DNA of 7,485 bases from Clostridium sp. (GCA_004554205.1 SFNH01000093.1:1-7485); one strand, 5' to 3'. Positions 1 to 5,920 are shown, counted from the first letter of the stretch. Numbers and translations are program-made. The notes: generated by a model from the sequence alone, not told the origin.

Positions 1-79
1 GGACGGTTCTCTTAACAACACCATATAGATTTTTTGTACGCCGCCGCCCGCCATCGAGCAGAGTTTTTACACCTAATTG
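1..79. other. Foreign sequence replacing the 5' part of maff2; possible group II intron 3' end
   Basis: In the frame of the maff2 remnant this stretch has stop codons at 26-28 and 74-76 and does not encode the upstream part of that protein, so the ICE gene is interrupted at about position 79. The first ten bases, GGACGGTTCT, match the 3' strand of a group II intron domain V: ACGGTTC would pair with the usual GAGCCGT, including the typical G-U wobble. About 70 bases then lead to CCTAATT, roughly the size of a domain VI region. I could not fold a convincing domain VI with a bulged adenosine, and the 5' half of domain V lies outside the window. It could instead be the end of another element or an assembly join. 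Confidence 0.3.
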
Positions 80-163
80 GGGATGAAACAGCTCATGGCC
101 GGTGGCGGTGTCGCCCTGATCGGCACCACCCTCGTTCCTCTGCTCAGCGGTCTCTTCGGCTGA
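80..163 (+). pseudogene. Maff2 family protein, C-terminal remnant
   Basis: The last 27 codons read G-MKQLMAGGGVALIGTTLVP-LLSGLFG and end at TGA 161-163. I recognise this as the conserved C-terminus of the small Maff2 membrane proteins (about 70 residues) found just upstream of the TrbL/VirB6-like gene in Tn1549-type elements. The N-terminal transmembrane half and start region are missing, because an in-frame TAA lies at 74-76 and unrelated sequence precedes it. An ATG at 83 could start a 26-residue peptide, but no good ribosome binding site stands before it. If the interrupting sequence is a self-splicing intron, the full protein could still be made. If not, this is a broken gene. The hydrophobic Gly/Leu-rich tail would span the membrane. 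The role of Maff2 is not established. Confidence 0.8.
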
Positions 164-184
164 TGCGCATCCGATCACTCTTCC

Positions 185-216
185 GCCCTCTCCCGCGCCC
201 GTGGGAGGGGGCCTTT
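185..216 (+). terminator. Terminator-like hairpin between maff2 and the trbL-like gene
   Basis: GCCCTCTCCC (185-194) pairs with GGGAGGGGGC (203-212), giving a 10-bp stem with one G-U pair and an 8-base loop. CCTTT follows (212-216). The T run is short, so it may attenuate rather than fully stop transcription, or act as an mRNA processing or stability element. It ends directly before the ribosome binding site of the next gene (AAGGAGGG, 217-224), so folding could also reduce access to that site. Confidence 0.5.
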
Positions 217-224
217 AAGGAGGG
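217..224 (+). promoter_or_regulatory. Ribosome binding site that favours a TTG start for the trbL-like gene
   Basis: AAGGAGGG is a near-perfect anti-16S match. It touches ATG 225 with no spacer, which is a poor geometry. It leaves 7 bases from the end of GGAGG to TTG 231, which is near optimal. This argues for initiation at TTG 231. Confidence 0.55.
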
Positions 225-230
225 ATGTCC

Positions 231-1100
231 TTGAATTTCATTTGGGACAAGATTACCGAGTGGCTTAAAGGGCTGCTGGTCGGCGGCATCGTCAGCAATC
301 TGTCCGGGCTGTTTGACAGCATCAATACCCGTGTGGCCGATGTGGCTTCCACCGTGGGTAAGACACCCCAGGCGTGGAACGGCAGCATCTTCAGCATGAT
401 CAAGAGCTTGTCGGAAAATGTGGTGGTGCCCATCGCCGGGATCATCCTGACCTTTGTCATGTGTCTTGAGCTGATTCAGCTCCTGATCGACCGGAACAAC
501 ATGCATGATTTTGAGACCTTCATTTTCTTCAAGTGGATTTTCAAAACCTTTGCGGCTGTGCTGATCGTCACCAACACCTGGAACATTGTCATGGGCGTTT
601 TTGACGTTGCCCAGCATGTGGTCAGCCAGGCAGCCGGTGTGATCATCGGAGAAACCGCGCTGGATGTAAGCACTTTGATCGGAGATATGGAGGCAAGGCT
701 CATGGAGATGGATATCGGCCCGCTGTTCGGGCTGTGGTTCCAGTCCTCCCTCATGGGCATTATCGCCTGGGTGCTGAGCATCTGCATCTTTATCATCGTG
801 TATGGCCGCATGATCGAGATCTATATGGTGACTTCCGTCGCTCCGATCCCCATGGCGACCATGGTGAACCGGGAATGGGGCCAGATGGGACAGAACTACC
901 TGCGGTCGCTCTTTGCCCTGGGCTTTCAGGCGTTCCTCATTATGGTCTGCGTTGGAATCTACGCCGTGCTGGTGCAGAACATCAGCGTGGGCAGCGATGT
1001 AAGCGCCGCGCTCTGGACATGTATCGGGTACACAGTGCTGCTGTGCTTCACCCTGTTCAAATCCAGCTCCGTCGCCAAGTCCATTTTCAACGCGCATTAA
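231..1100 (+). CDS. TrbL/VirB6-like conjugal transfer membrane protein
   Basis: This is a polytopic inner-membrane component of the ICE type IV secretion channel, where VirB6/TrbL proteins help form the DNA translocation path. The start is a choice between ATG 225 and TTG 231. The strong AAGGAGGG (217-224) abuts ATG 225 but is well spaced from TTG 231, so I prefer TTG (289 aa). It has a short amphipathic N-terminus beginning (M)NFIWDKITEWLKGLL. Hydrophobic segments lie near residues 65-88, 100-125, 170-210 (probably two passes), 228-252 and 260-280. The loop containing NREWGQMGQNYLRSLFALG, between the later segments, is typical of the Tn1549-type family. The length fits the family and I see no frameshift. 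It lies between the maff2 remnant and prgI in the usual ICE order. The family is clear; the exact channel role is by homology. Confidence 0.85.
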   Translation: MNFIWDKITEWLKGLLVGGIVSNLSGLFDSINTRVADVASTVGKTPQAWNGSIFSMIKSLSENVVVPIAGIILTFVMCLELIQLLIDRNNMHDFETFIFFKWIFKTFAAVLIVTNTWNIVMGVFDVAQHVVSQAAGVIIGETALDVSTLIGDMEARLMEMDIGPLFGLWFQSSLMGIIAWVLSICIFIIVYGRMIEIYMVTSVAPIPMATMVNREWGQMGQNYLRSLFALGFQAFLIMVCVGIYAVLVQNISVGSDVSAALWTCIGYTVLLCFTLFKSSSVAKSIFNAH

Positions 1101-1121
1101 TCAGGAACGGACGTGACGGCA

Positions 1122-1268
1122 ATGAAAAAGAAAAACACAAGCTGGAAAGCAAAACCACGAAAGAAGTACCGGACGCTGCGCAAGCGGAAGCCCCGGCGTC
1201 AGGGAAGCCGGAGTCAGACCGGGAAACGGCTTCCTGTCTGGTACGTGCTTCGCAGAAAAGGAGGATAA
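1122..1268 (+). CDS. Small, extremely basic hypothetical protein (48 aa)
   Basis: ATG 1122 opens a 48-codon frame ending at TAA 1266-1268. The product has 21 Lys/Arg residues and no Asp or Glu, with a run of KKYRTLRKRKPRRQGSRS in the middle and a WYVLRRKGG end. It fills an otherwise empty 171-base gap between trbL and prgI. Its stop lies just after the prgI ribosome binding site and 3 bases before the prgI start, a layout that favours translational coupling. The upstream Shine-Dalgarno is weak (AGGAACGGA, about 10 bases before ATG). I do not recognise a family. Possible roles are nucleic-acid binding or a small partner of the secretion channel, but none is shown. It may be only a spurious frame in a leader, so confidence is moderate. 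Confidence 0.5.
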   Translation: MKKKNTSWKAKPRKKYRTLRKRKPRRQGSRSQTGKRLPVWYVLRRKGG

Positions 1269-1271
1269 CCG

Positions 1272-1655
1272 ATGGCTTATGTACCTGTTCCTAAGGATCT
1301 GACCCGCGTCAAATCCAAGTTTCTGTTCAACCTGACCAAGCGGCAGGTTGTCTGCTTCGGTTTGGGCGCATTGGTTGGTCTGCCGGTGTTCTTCCTGACA
1401 AAGGGAGCCATTGGCGTGAGTATGGCGGCGGCGCTCATGATTGTCATCATGCTGCCGTTCTTCCTGTTCGCCATGTTTGAGCGCAACGGCCAGCCTCTGG
1501 AGGTTCTGCTGAAGCATTACATTCAGGCCCGGTTCATCCGGCCAAGGACGCGCGTATTTGAAACGGAGAATTTCTACGCCACCCTTGAACAGAATACGAG
1601 AAACAGACGGGAGGTCAGAAAGATCCTTCATGGCAAAGAAAAACGAAAAGCTTAA
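1272..1655 (+). CDS. PrgI family protein (VirB3-like membrane component)
   Basis: This small inner-membrane protein of Gram-positive conjugation systems takes the VirB3 position before the VirB4 ATPase. The start ATG 1272 has AAGGAGG (1258-1264) at 7 bases. The 127-aa product begins MAYVPVPKDLTRVKSKFLFN and continues LTKRQ, the usual PrgI-family opening (PVPKDL...KF..G/NLTxRQ). Two adjacent membrane segments follow at about residues 24-43 and 46-69. A basic cytoplasmic tail contains GQPLEVLLKHYIQARFIRPR. Length and layout are normal for the family. Its last 26 bases overlap the start of virB4, indicating co-transcription and probable coupling. It should help dock the VirB4 ATPase at the membrane. 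Family assignment is strong; function is by homology. Confidence 0.9.
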   Translation: MAYVPVPKDLTRVKSKFLFNLTKRQVVCFGLGALVGLPVFFLTKGAIGVSMAAALMIVIMLPFFLFAMFERNGQPLEVLLKHYIQARFIRPRTRVFETENFYATLEQNTRNRREVRKILHGKEKRKA

Positions 1656-3282
1656 GCTGACGCGGGCTGAAAAGAAGCAGCTGCAGGAGCTGATGACGCG
1701 CAGCCAGCAGCAGAACGCGAAGAAAGTCCCGCGGACAGCGCAGGCCACCATTCCATATCAGCGGATGTGGCCTGACGGGATCTGCCGCGTCACGGATAAC
1801 TACTACACCAAAACCATTCAGTTTCAGGATATCAACTACCAGCTGGCTCAGAACGACGATAAGACCTCTATCTTCGAGGGCTGGTGCGATTTCCTGAACT
1901 ATTTCGACGCATCCATTCACCTTCAGTTTTCCTTCCTCAACCTGACCGCCAGCGCGGAGTCCTTCGAGCAGAGCATCATCATCCCGGACAAGGATGACGG
2001 GTTCAACGATGTGCGGCATGAATATGCCGAAATGCTCCAGAACCAGCTGGCCAAGGGCAACAACGGTCTGACCAAGACCAAGTTCATCACCTATGGCATC
2101 GAGGCGGAAAACTTCAAGGCGGCCAAGCCCCGGCTGGAGCGCATCGAGATTGATCTGCTGAACAATTTCAAGCGTCTGGGGGTAGCCGCCTCTCCACTGG
2201 ACGGACGGGAGCGGCTGAAGCTGATGCATGACATGTTCCACATGGACACGCAGGCACCGTTCCAGTTCGACTGGAAATGGCTGGCCCCGACGGGGCTTTC
2301 CACCAAGGACTTTATCGCGCCGGCAAGCTTTGATTTCCGGGCCAAGAACACCTTCGGCATGGGAAGCAAGCAGGGCGAGGTCAGCTTCTTCTCTATCCTG
2401 GCCGCCGAGCTGAACGACCGGTGTCTGGCAGACTTTCTCGCCATGGAATCCAGCCTGATCGTTTCCCTGCACATTCAGGCCATTGACCAGGTGGCCGCCA
2501 TCAAGGATGTGAAGCGAAAGATCACCGACCTGGATAAGATGAAGATCGAGGAACAGAAAAAGGCGGTACGCGCCGGGTATGACATGGACATTATCCCGAG
2601 CGACCTGGCCACCTACGGCGGCGAGGCCAAAAAGCTGCTGGAGGATCTGCAGAGCCGGAACGAGCGCATGTTCCTGATCACCTTTCTGGTGATGAACACG
2701 GCAGACAATGCCAAGCAGCTTTCTCTGAATGTGAAGCAGGCGCAGAGCCTCGCCCAGCAGCACAACTGCCAGCTGATCCCGCTGGACTTCCAGCAGGAAA
2801 GCGGCATGGTTTCCTGCCTGCCCCTCGGGCACAACGCGATCCGGATTCAGCGCGGTCTGACGACATCGTCGACCGCTATTTTTGTGCCCTTCACCACGCA
2901 GGAGCTGTTCCAGACCAGCAAGGAAGTGCTGTACTGCGGCCTCAACGCCCTGTCCAATAACCTGATCATGGTGGACAGGAAATGGCTGAAGAACCCCAAC
3001 GGGCTATATCATAAAGGAACGGGGACACCCCGAAAAACACAGGCGAGAGCGCCGTTTGCGGCACAGACGGACAGAGAGCGGAGAAAGCGGGCGGAGATGA
3101 AAAGCATTCAAAGAGTTTTCGGAAGCAGTTCCGATTTACACCCCGTTTTTCTCCTATTTGTGAGAGGGCGTTTTCGGACAGCGCAAGTGCCGGACTGCCC
3201 TGTCAGAAAACAGGAAAGGAGTTTTGCCACATTCTACACCAACCGACTGCAAAATTCAATGCGGAAAGGAGCCGCCGCATGA
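1630..3282 (+). CDS. VirB4-like conjugal transfer ATPase, truncated at the P-loop by a nested element
   Basis: VirB4 proteins power assembly and substrate transport in type IV secretion. ATG 1630 (MAKKNEKLKLTRAEKK) is chosen over TTG 1558 because homology begins there and it gives the usual short overlap with prgI. Residues 1-459 match the N-terminal VirB4 region of Tn1549-type elements, including PYQRMWPDGICRVTDNYYTK and FEGWCDFLNYFDASI. Homology ends at VDRKWLKNPNGL (to 3006), where family members continue into a glycine-rich Walker A P-loop. What follows is 91 codons of foreign sequence (YHKGTGTPRKTQ...) ending at TGA 3280-3282. The product would be 550 aa against roughly 800 in intact relatives and would lack Walker A, Walker B and the whole RecA-like ATPase domain. 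A chance GTGTPRKT in the tail lacks the essential P-loop Gly-Lys. It is almost certainly inactive while the insert is present. No other frameshift is seen. Confidence 0.85.
   Translation: MAKKNEKLKLTRAEKKQLQELMTRSQQQNAKKVPRTAQATIPYQRMWPDGICRVTDNYYTKTIQFQDINYQLAQNDDKTSIFEGWCDFLNYFDASIHLQFSFLNLTASAESFEQSIIIPDKDDGFNDVRHEYAEMLQNQLAKGNNGLTKTKFITYGIEAENFKAAKPRLERIEIDLLNNFKRLGVAASPLDGRERLKLMHDMFHMDTQAPFQFDWKWLAPTGLSTKDFIAPASFDFRAKNTFGMGSKQGEVSFFSILAAELNDRCLADFLAMESSLIVSLHIQAIDQVAAIKDVKRKITDLDKMKIEEQKKAVRAGYDMDIIPSDLATYGGEAKKLLEDLQSRNERMFLITFLVMNTADNAKQLSLNVKQAQSLAQQHNCQLIPLDFQQESGMVSCLPLGHNAIRIQRGLTTSSTAIFVPFTTQELFQTSKEVLYCGLNALSNNLIMVDRKWLKNPNGLYHKGTGTPRKTQARAPFAAQTDRERRKRAEMKSIQRVFGSSSDLHPVFLLFVRGRFRTAQVPDCPVRKQERSFATFYTNRLQNSMRKGAAA
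3020..3032. repeat. Small inverted repeat near the left end of the IME
   Basis: CGGGG (3020-3024) and CCCCG (3028-3032) are perfect inverted copies around ACA, about 15 bases inside the left junction. Large serine recombinases bind imperfect inverted arms around their crossover point, so this could be part of the attachment site. It is short and could be chance. Confidence 0.3.
3097..3282 (+). CDS. Possible small leader ORF of the IME (61 aa), in frame with virB4
   Basis: ATG 3097, preceded by GGGCGGAG, opens a 61-codon frame (MKSIQRVFGSSSDLHPVFLL...) that ends at TGA 3280-3282. It overlaps the tnpW start as ATGA. It is in the same frame as the truncated virB4, so it forms the C-terminal part of the hybrid protein. 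The sequence looks like protein but I cannot assign a family. It is Arg-rich in the middle (FVRGRFRTAQVPDCPVRKQER) with no membrane segment. It might be a leader peptide for tnpW and the recombinase, or simply untranslated left-end sequence that happens to stay open. The hairpins at 3177-3213 lie inside it, which would suit a translated leader. Confidence 0.35.
   Translation: MKSIQRVFGSSSDLHPVFLLFVRGRFRTAQVPDCPVRKQERSFATFYTNRLQNSMRKGAAA
3177..3213 (+). promoter_or_regulatory. Overlapping alternative hairpins upstream of tnpW
   Basis: GACAG (3177-3181) can pair with CTGTC (3200-3204), with an inner AGT/ACT pairing (3186-3188 with 3194-3196). The same CTGT (3200-3203) can instead pair with ACAG (3210-3213) across CAGAAA. 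The two structures exclude each other. A smaller stem, CGGAA/TTCCG, lies at 3120-3133. These could regulate the tnpW-recombinase message or be recombinase binding sites. No clear promoter or T run was found. Confidence 0.3.
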
Positions 3283-3458
3283 AAAACGAAAGCAGGAACA
3301 GGGAACTCCACGCACTCGACGGCGGGTGCGGACAGTTTTCAAGGCGCATCGGCTCCACCACCTACCTTGTGACCGTCCGTTTTAGCGGAAAGGGCAAGGA
3401 AACGTTTGAGGACAAAATTCTGCGCCTGATCGAAAAGGAGGCGAGGAAAACTGCCTGA
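3279..3458 (+). CDS. TnpW-family small transposon-encoded protein
   Basis: This 59-aa protein starts at ATG 3279 with AAGGAG (3266-3271) at 7 bases. Its core, RRIGSTTYLVTVRFSGKGKE followed by TFEDKILRLIEKE, matches the TnpW family first named from Tn4451 (an IGSTTY.V.V.FS...KE...DKI.RLI pattern). These proteins are encoded just before a large serine recombinase in many clostridial elements. Their molecular role is not established; an accessory or directionality role in excision is a guess from position. The gene overlaps the stop of the virB4-frame ORF by ATGA and ends 46 bases before the recombinase start, so it is probably co-expressed with both. The predicted fold is a small beta hairpin followed by one helix (my inference). 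Confidence 0.8.
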   Translation: MKNESRNRELHALDGGCGQFSRRIGSTTYLVTVRFSGKGKETFEDKILRLIEKEARKTA

Positions 3459-3504
3459 CCCCGTATGTGCCGCAAAAGAGGCGTTGAGCCGGAAAGAGGG
3501 AAGC

Positions 3505-5334
3505 ATGAACAACGAAAAACTGACAATCCTTTATGAGCGGTTGAGCCATGAGGACGGGCGGGAAAACGAGAGCCTGTCCATCGAGAACCAAAAAGCCTAT
3601 CTGGAGGAATACGCCCTCCGAAGCGGCTTCAAAAACCTCGTCCACAGGACGGACGACGGCTGGAGCGGGACGCGCTGGGACAGACCGGGCTTTTTGCAGA
3701 TGACGGAGGATATTTCGCGCGGCAGCGTGGGGCAAATCCTGATAAAGGATATGAGCCGCCTGGGTCGTGACCATCTGCGCGTGGGATTGTTTCTGGAACA
3801 GCTTCGGGAGATGAACGTCCGCCTGATCGCCGTTGCGGAGGGCATCGACACCGCCAAAGGCGAGGACGATTTTATGCCCTTTCGCAATATCCTTGCAGAG
3901 TGGCACGCAAGAGACACCAGCCGCAAAATACGGGCGATATTCGATGCGAGGACGGCGGCGGGAAACCATGTGACGGGCGCACTGCCCTACGGCTACCTCC
4001 ACGACCCGAAGGACCGCCAGAAATGGCTTGTGGACGGGGAAGCCGCACCCGTCGTAAAGCGGATATTCCAAAGCGTGATTGCGGGAAAGAGCATTGCAAA
4101 AATCGCGGAGGAACTGACCGCCGAGCGGATACTGACCCCCAACGCCCATTGGAAAAGCATCGGCGAAAGGACGAGCCGTGGGGCGCACAACGCAGACCCG
4201 TATAAATGGTCGAGCGCCACCATCATCAACATCCTCAAGAAAGAGGAATATATGGGCTGGAAAGTCCTCAACAAGACGGGGACGGACAGCTACAAATCCA
4301 AGCAGCGGAAGCCCACTCCCGATAAAAAGCGCATCTTCAAGGACGCACACCCGCAAATCATAGACGAGGAAACATGGAATATCGTTCAGCGGCTGCGGGG
4401 AACCAAGCGGCGGGTATGCAAATACGATGAAGATACCAATCCACTGACGGGCGTTCTCTATTGCGCCGACTGCGGCGCAAAGATGTATCACAAGCGGGGA
4501 ACCTCCGGGCGACCCGACCACCCCCACCATGAGTATGTGTGTTCCGGCTACCGCCACTATTCCAAGTCCTGCACCTGCCATTATATCCGCGTGGAAGTCG
4601 TGGAGCAGCTGATACTGGACGCGATACGGCTGGCAAGCAGATACGCCATTGAAAACGAAGCCGCATTCATTCAGCGTGTGCGGGAGGAAGCGGCGCTGCA
4701 ACAGGAAGCGGCGGTCAGGGAGAGCCGCAGAAAGCTGACAAAGGGCAAACGCCGCCGCGAGGAAATCAGCCGCCTGATCAAAAAACTGTACGAAAGCTAC
4801 GCCGCCGATAAAATTCCCGAAAACCACTTTTCCGAACTGCTGACGGGCTATGACGCCGAGCAGAAAAGCCTTGATGCGGAGCTTGAACGGCTGCAAGCCG
4901 AGATAGACCGCTACAACACCGACAGCGTGAGAGCCGACAGGTTTTTGGAGCTGGTAAAGCGGCACACGGAGTTTACCGAGCTGACACCCACCCTTTTGAA
5001 TGAATTTGTGGAAAAGGTGGTCGTCCATGAAGCCGTCAAAATCGAGGGAAAGCGGACGATGCAGGTGGACATCTACCTGAATTTTATCGGCAAATTCGAC
5101 CTGCCGGAGCAGGAAGCGGCACAGGCGGCAACGCCCGAAAAGAAAAGGAAGAAGAAGCTGCGCCGCGAGATGAGCGAGGAACAGCGGGAAATCCTGCGCA
5201 GGCGGGACAAGGAGCGGTACGCAAGGAAAGTAGCCGCAAAGAAAGCCGCTGAGGAAGCGGCAAGAGCGGAGATCCTCAAAGGCACAGCCTACGAGCTGCC
5301 GCCGCAGGAAAGCGAAATGCAAAGAAGCGCATAA
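3505..5334 (+). CDS. Large serine recombinase (resolvase / recombinase / zinc ribbon / DUF4368)
   Basis: This enzyme catalyses excision and integration of the IME through a phosphoserine DNA intermediate. I prefer ATG 3505 (GAGGG at 4 bases) over an in-frame TTG at 3484, giving 609 aa. The N-terminal catalytic domain (about 1-150) has the LYERLSHEDG motif with nucleophile Ser14 and Arg12, and DMSRLGRD with Arg85 and Arg88. A recombinase DNA-binding domain follows (about 160-290). A zinc ribbon has Cys320, Cys323, Cys346, Cys356 and Cys358. A charged coiled-coil region spans about 390-480. DUF4368 (about 487-534) contains TPTLLNEFVEKVVVHE and YLNFIGKFDLP. A Lys/Arg/Glu-rich tail closes the protein. 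All key residues are present, so it should be active. It sits next to tnpW and near the left junction, as in Tn4451/Tn5397-type systems. It is followed by a terminator. Confidence 0.92.
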   Translation: MNNEKLTILYERLSHEDGRENESLSIENQKAYLEEYALRSGFKNLVHRTDDGWSGTRWDRPGFLQMTEDISRGSVGQILIKDMSRLGRDHLRVGLFLEQLREMNVRLIAVAEGIDTAKGEDDFMPFRNILAEWHARDTSRKIRAIFDARTAAGNHVTGALPYGYLHDPKDRQKWLVDGEAAPVVKRIFQSVIAGKSIAKIAEELTAERILTPNAHWKSIGERTSRGAHNADPYKWSSATIINILKKEEYMGWKVLNKTGTDSYKSKQRKPTPDKKRIFKDAHPQIIDEETWNIVQRLRGTKRRVCKYDEDTNPLTGVLYCADCGAKMYHKRGTSGRPDHPHHEYVCSGYRHYSKSCTCHYIRVEVVEQLILDAIRLASRYAIENEAAFIQRVREEAALQQEAAVRESRRKLTKGKRRREEISRLIKKLYESYAADKIPENHFSELLTGYDAEQKSLDAELERLQAEIDRYNTDSVRADRFLELVKRHTEFTELTPTLLNEFVEKVVVHEAVKIEGKRTMQVDIYLNFIGKFDLPEQEAAQAATPEKKRKKKLRREMSEEQREILRRRDKERYARKVAAKKAAEEAARAEILKGTAYELPPQESEMQRSA

Positions 5335-5351
5335 CCGAACATGGAAACGAA

Positions 5352-5385
5352 AAAACGGCTTGCCAACCCAAGGGCGAGCCGTTTT
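5352..5385 (+). terminator. Intrinsic terminator after the serine recombinase
   Basis: AAAACGGCTTGCC (5352-5364) pairs with GGCGAGCCGTTTT (5373-5385), a 13-bp stem with one G-U pair and an 8-base loop. TTTT forms the 3' arm's end, and the matching A run makes it potentially bidirectional. It begins 17 bases after the recombinase stop and separates the recombination genes from the mobilization genes. Confidence 0.75.
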
Positions 5386-5470
5386 CCCGTTCCCGAAAGG
5401 GGCGTTTCTCCATCGCTTCCCTTCCCATCCCATCCATTTCAAATCCAACAAACGAAAGGAGCTTTTACAC

Positions 5471-5785
5471 ATGGCAAAGACCAAAATCGAAAAAATCGCA
5501 GGCATCGAGGAAGAAATCCGACAGCTTGAAAACAAGCGCAGACAGCTTGTGCAGGCGCAGAAAGCGCAGGAGCGCAAGGACAGGACGAAACGCCTTTGCA
5601 AACGCATGGGGCTGTTTGAAAGCCTGCTGCCCGAAAGCATATCTTTGACTGACGAGCAGTTTCAAATCTTCCTTGAAAAGACCGTCCTCACCGAGCAGAG
5701 CCGCCGCATATTGGACGGATTGACCGCACGGCGCGTAGCGGACGGGGACGCGGACGAGGGCAGCGGAGCAAGGGAACGCGGCTAA
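5471..5785 (+). CDS. DUF3847 family protein, probable mobilization accessory
   Basis: This 104-aa protein starts at ATG 5471 with AAAGGAG (5455-5461) at 9 bases. Residues 1-40 form a highly charged coiled coil (IEEEIRQLENKRRQLVQAQK). The segment KRMGLFESLLPESISLTDEQ and FQIFLEKTVL (about 44-73) is the conserved DUF3847 pattern as I know it from clostridial mobile elements. The tail is Asp/Gly/Arg-rich and looks disordered. Proteins of this type are often found just upstream of a MobA/MobL relaxase. A MobC-like relaxosome role is plausible from position but not shown. The gene has its own strong ribosome binding site after the terminator at 5352-5385, so a promoter probably lies at 5386-5455. 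I could not pick one out with confidence. Confidence 0.75.
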   Translation: MAKTKIEKIAGIEEEIRQLENKRRQLVQAQKAQERKDRTKRLCKRMGLFESLLPESISLTDEQFQIFLEKTVLTEQSRRILDGLTARRVADGDADEGSGARERG

Positions 5786-5799
5786 CGCCGCCATCCCCC

Positions 5800-5840
5800 T
5801 ACCCGAAGGGCGCACTTATATACCACATAACCGTGGTATC
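5800..5840 (-). other. Candidate oriT of RSF1010/MOBQ type
   Basis: On the minus strand a 7-bp inverted repeat, ATACCAC/GTGGTAT (5820-5826 with 5833-5839, 6-base spacer), is followed after one base by TAAGTGCGCCCT (complement of 5807-5818). That word closely matches the RSF1010-type nic core TAAATGCGCCCT, and the order inverted repeat then nic core is the same. It lies between the DUF3847 gene and a MobA/MobL relaxase, 80 bases before the relaxase start, which is the expected place. Nicking on the minus strand would send the DUF3847 and recombinase side first and the relaxase gene last. The exact cut position is not determined here. Confidence 0.7.
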
Positions 5841-5845
5841 GTGCG

Positions 5846-5903
5846 GTCTTGCAGACGGCGTTTTGCGCCTGCCGGCACAAAAGGAAACGGCGGGTAAACC
5901 CGC
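5846..5903 (+). promoter_or_regulatory. Run of small hairpins between oriT and the relaxase gene
   Basis: Three short perfect stems follow the oriT repeat: GTCT/AGAC (5846-5856), GGCG/CGCC (5857-5869) and GCGGG/CCCGC with a TAAA loop (5890-5903). The last ends 2 bases before the relaxase ribosome binding site (AAAGGAG, 5906-5912). They could bind relaxosome proteins or regulate relaxase translation. Each is short enough to arise by chance in GC-rich DNA. Confidence 0.3.
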
Positions 5904-5920
5904 AGAAAGGAGCGCGGTGC

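Noticed and set aside
144..1097. 317-codon minus-strand open frame opposite the trbL-like gene
   Set aside because: His/Asp/Gly-rich composition is typical of the antisense of a hydrophobic membrane protein; there is no domain and it runs through the hairpin at 185-216.
1615..2832. 405-codon minus-strand open frame opposite virB4
   Set aside because: It is the mirror of a well-conserved VirB4 frame, with no recognisable domain and no ribosome binding site.
3007..3045. GTGTPRKT in the VirB4 hybrid tail as a substitute Walker A motif
   Set aside because: The required Gly-Lys pair is absent and no ATPase domain follows; the resemblance is chance.
5386..5455. Pyrimidine-rich stretch and CCC-GAAA-GGG mini-hairpin as a riboswitch or small RNA
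   Set aside because: It is short, with only a 3-bp stem and no recognisable aptamer core; it is better seen as the leader of the DUF3847 gene.
3382..5640. 752-codon minus-strand open frame covering the recombinase and DUF3847 genes
   Set aside because: It is antisense to genes with clear motifs, crosses the terminator, has Cys/Phe/Arg/Leu-rich low-sense content, and is explained by GC-rich codon use on the plus strand.
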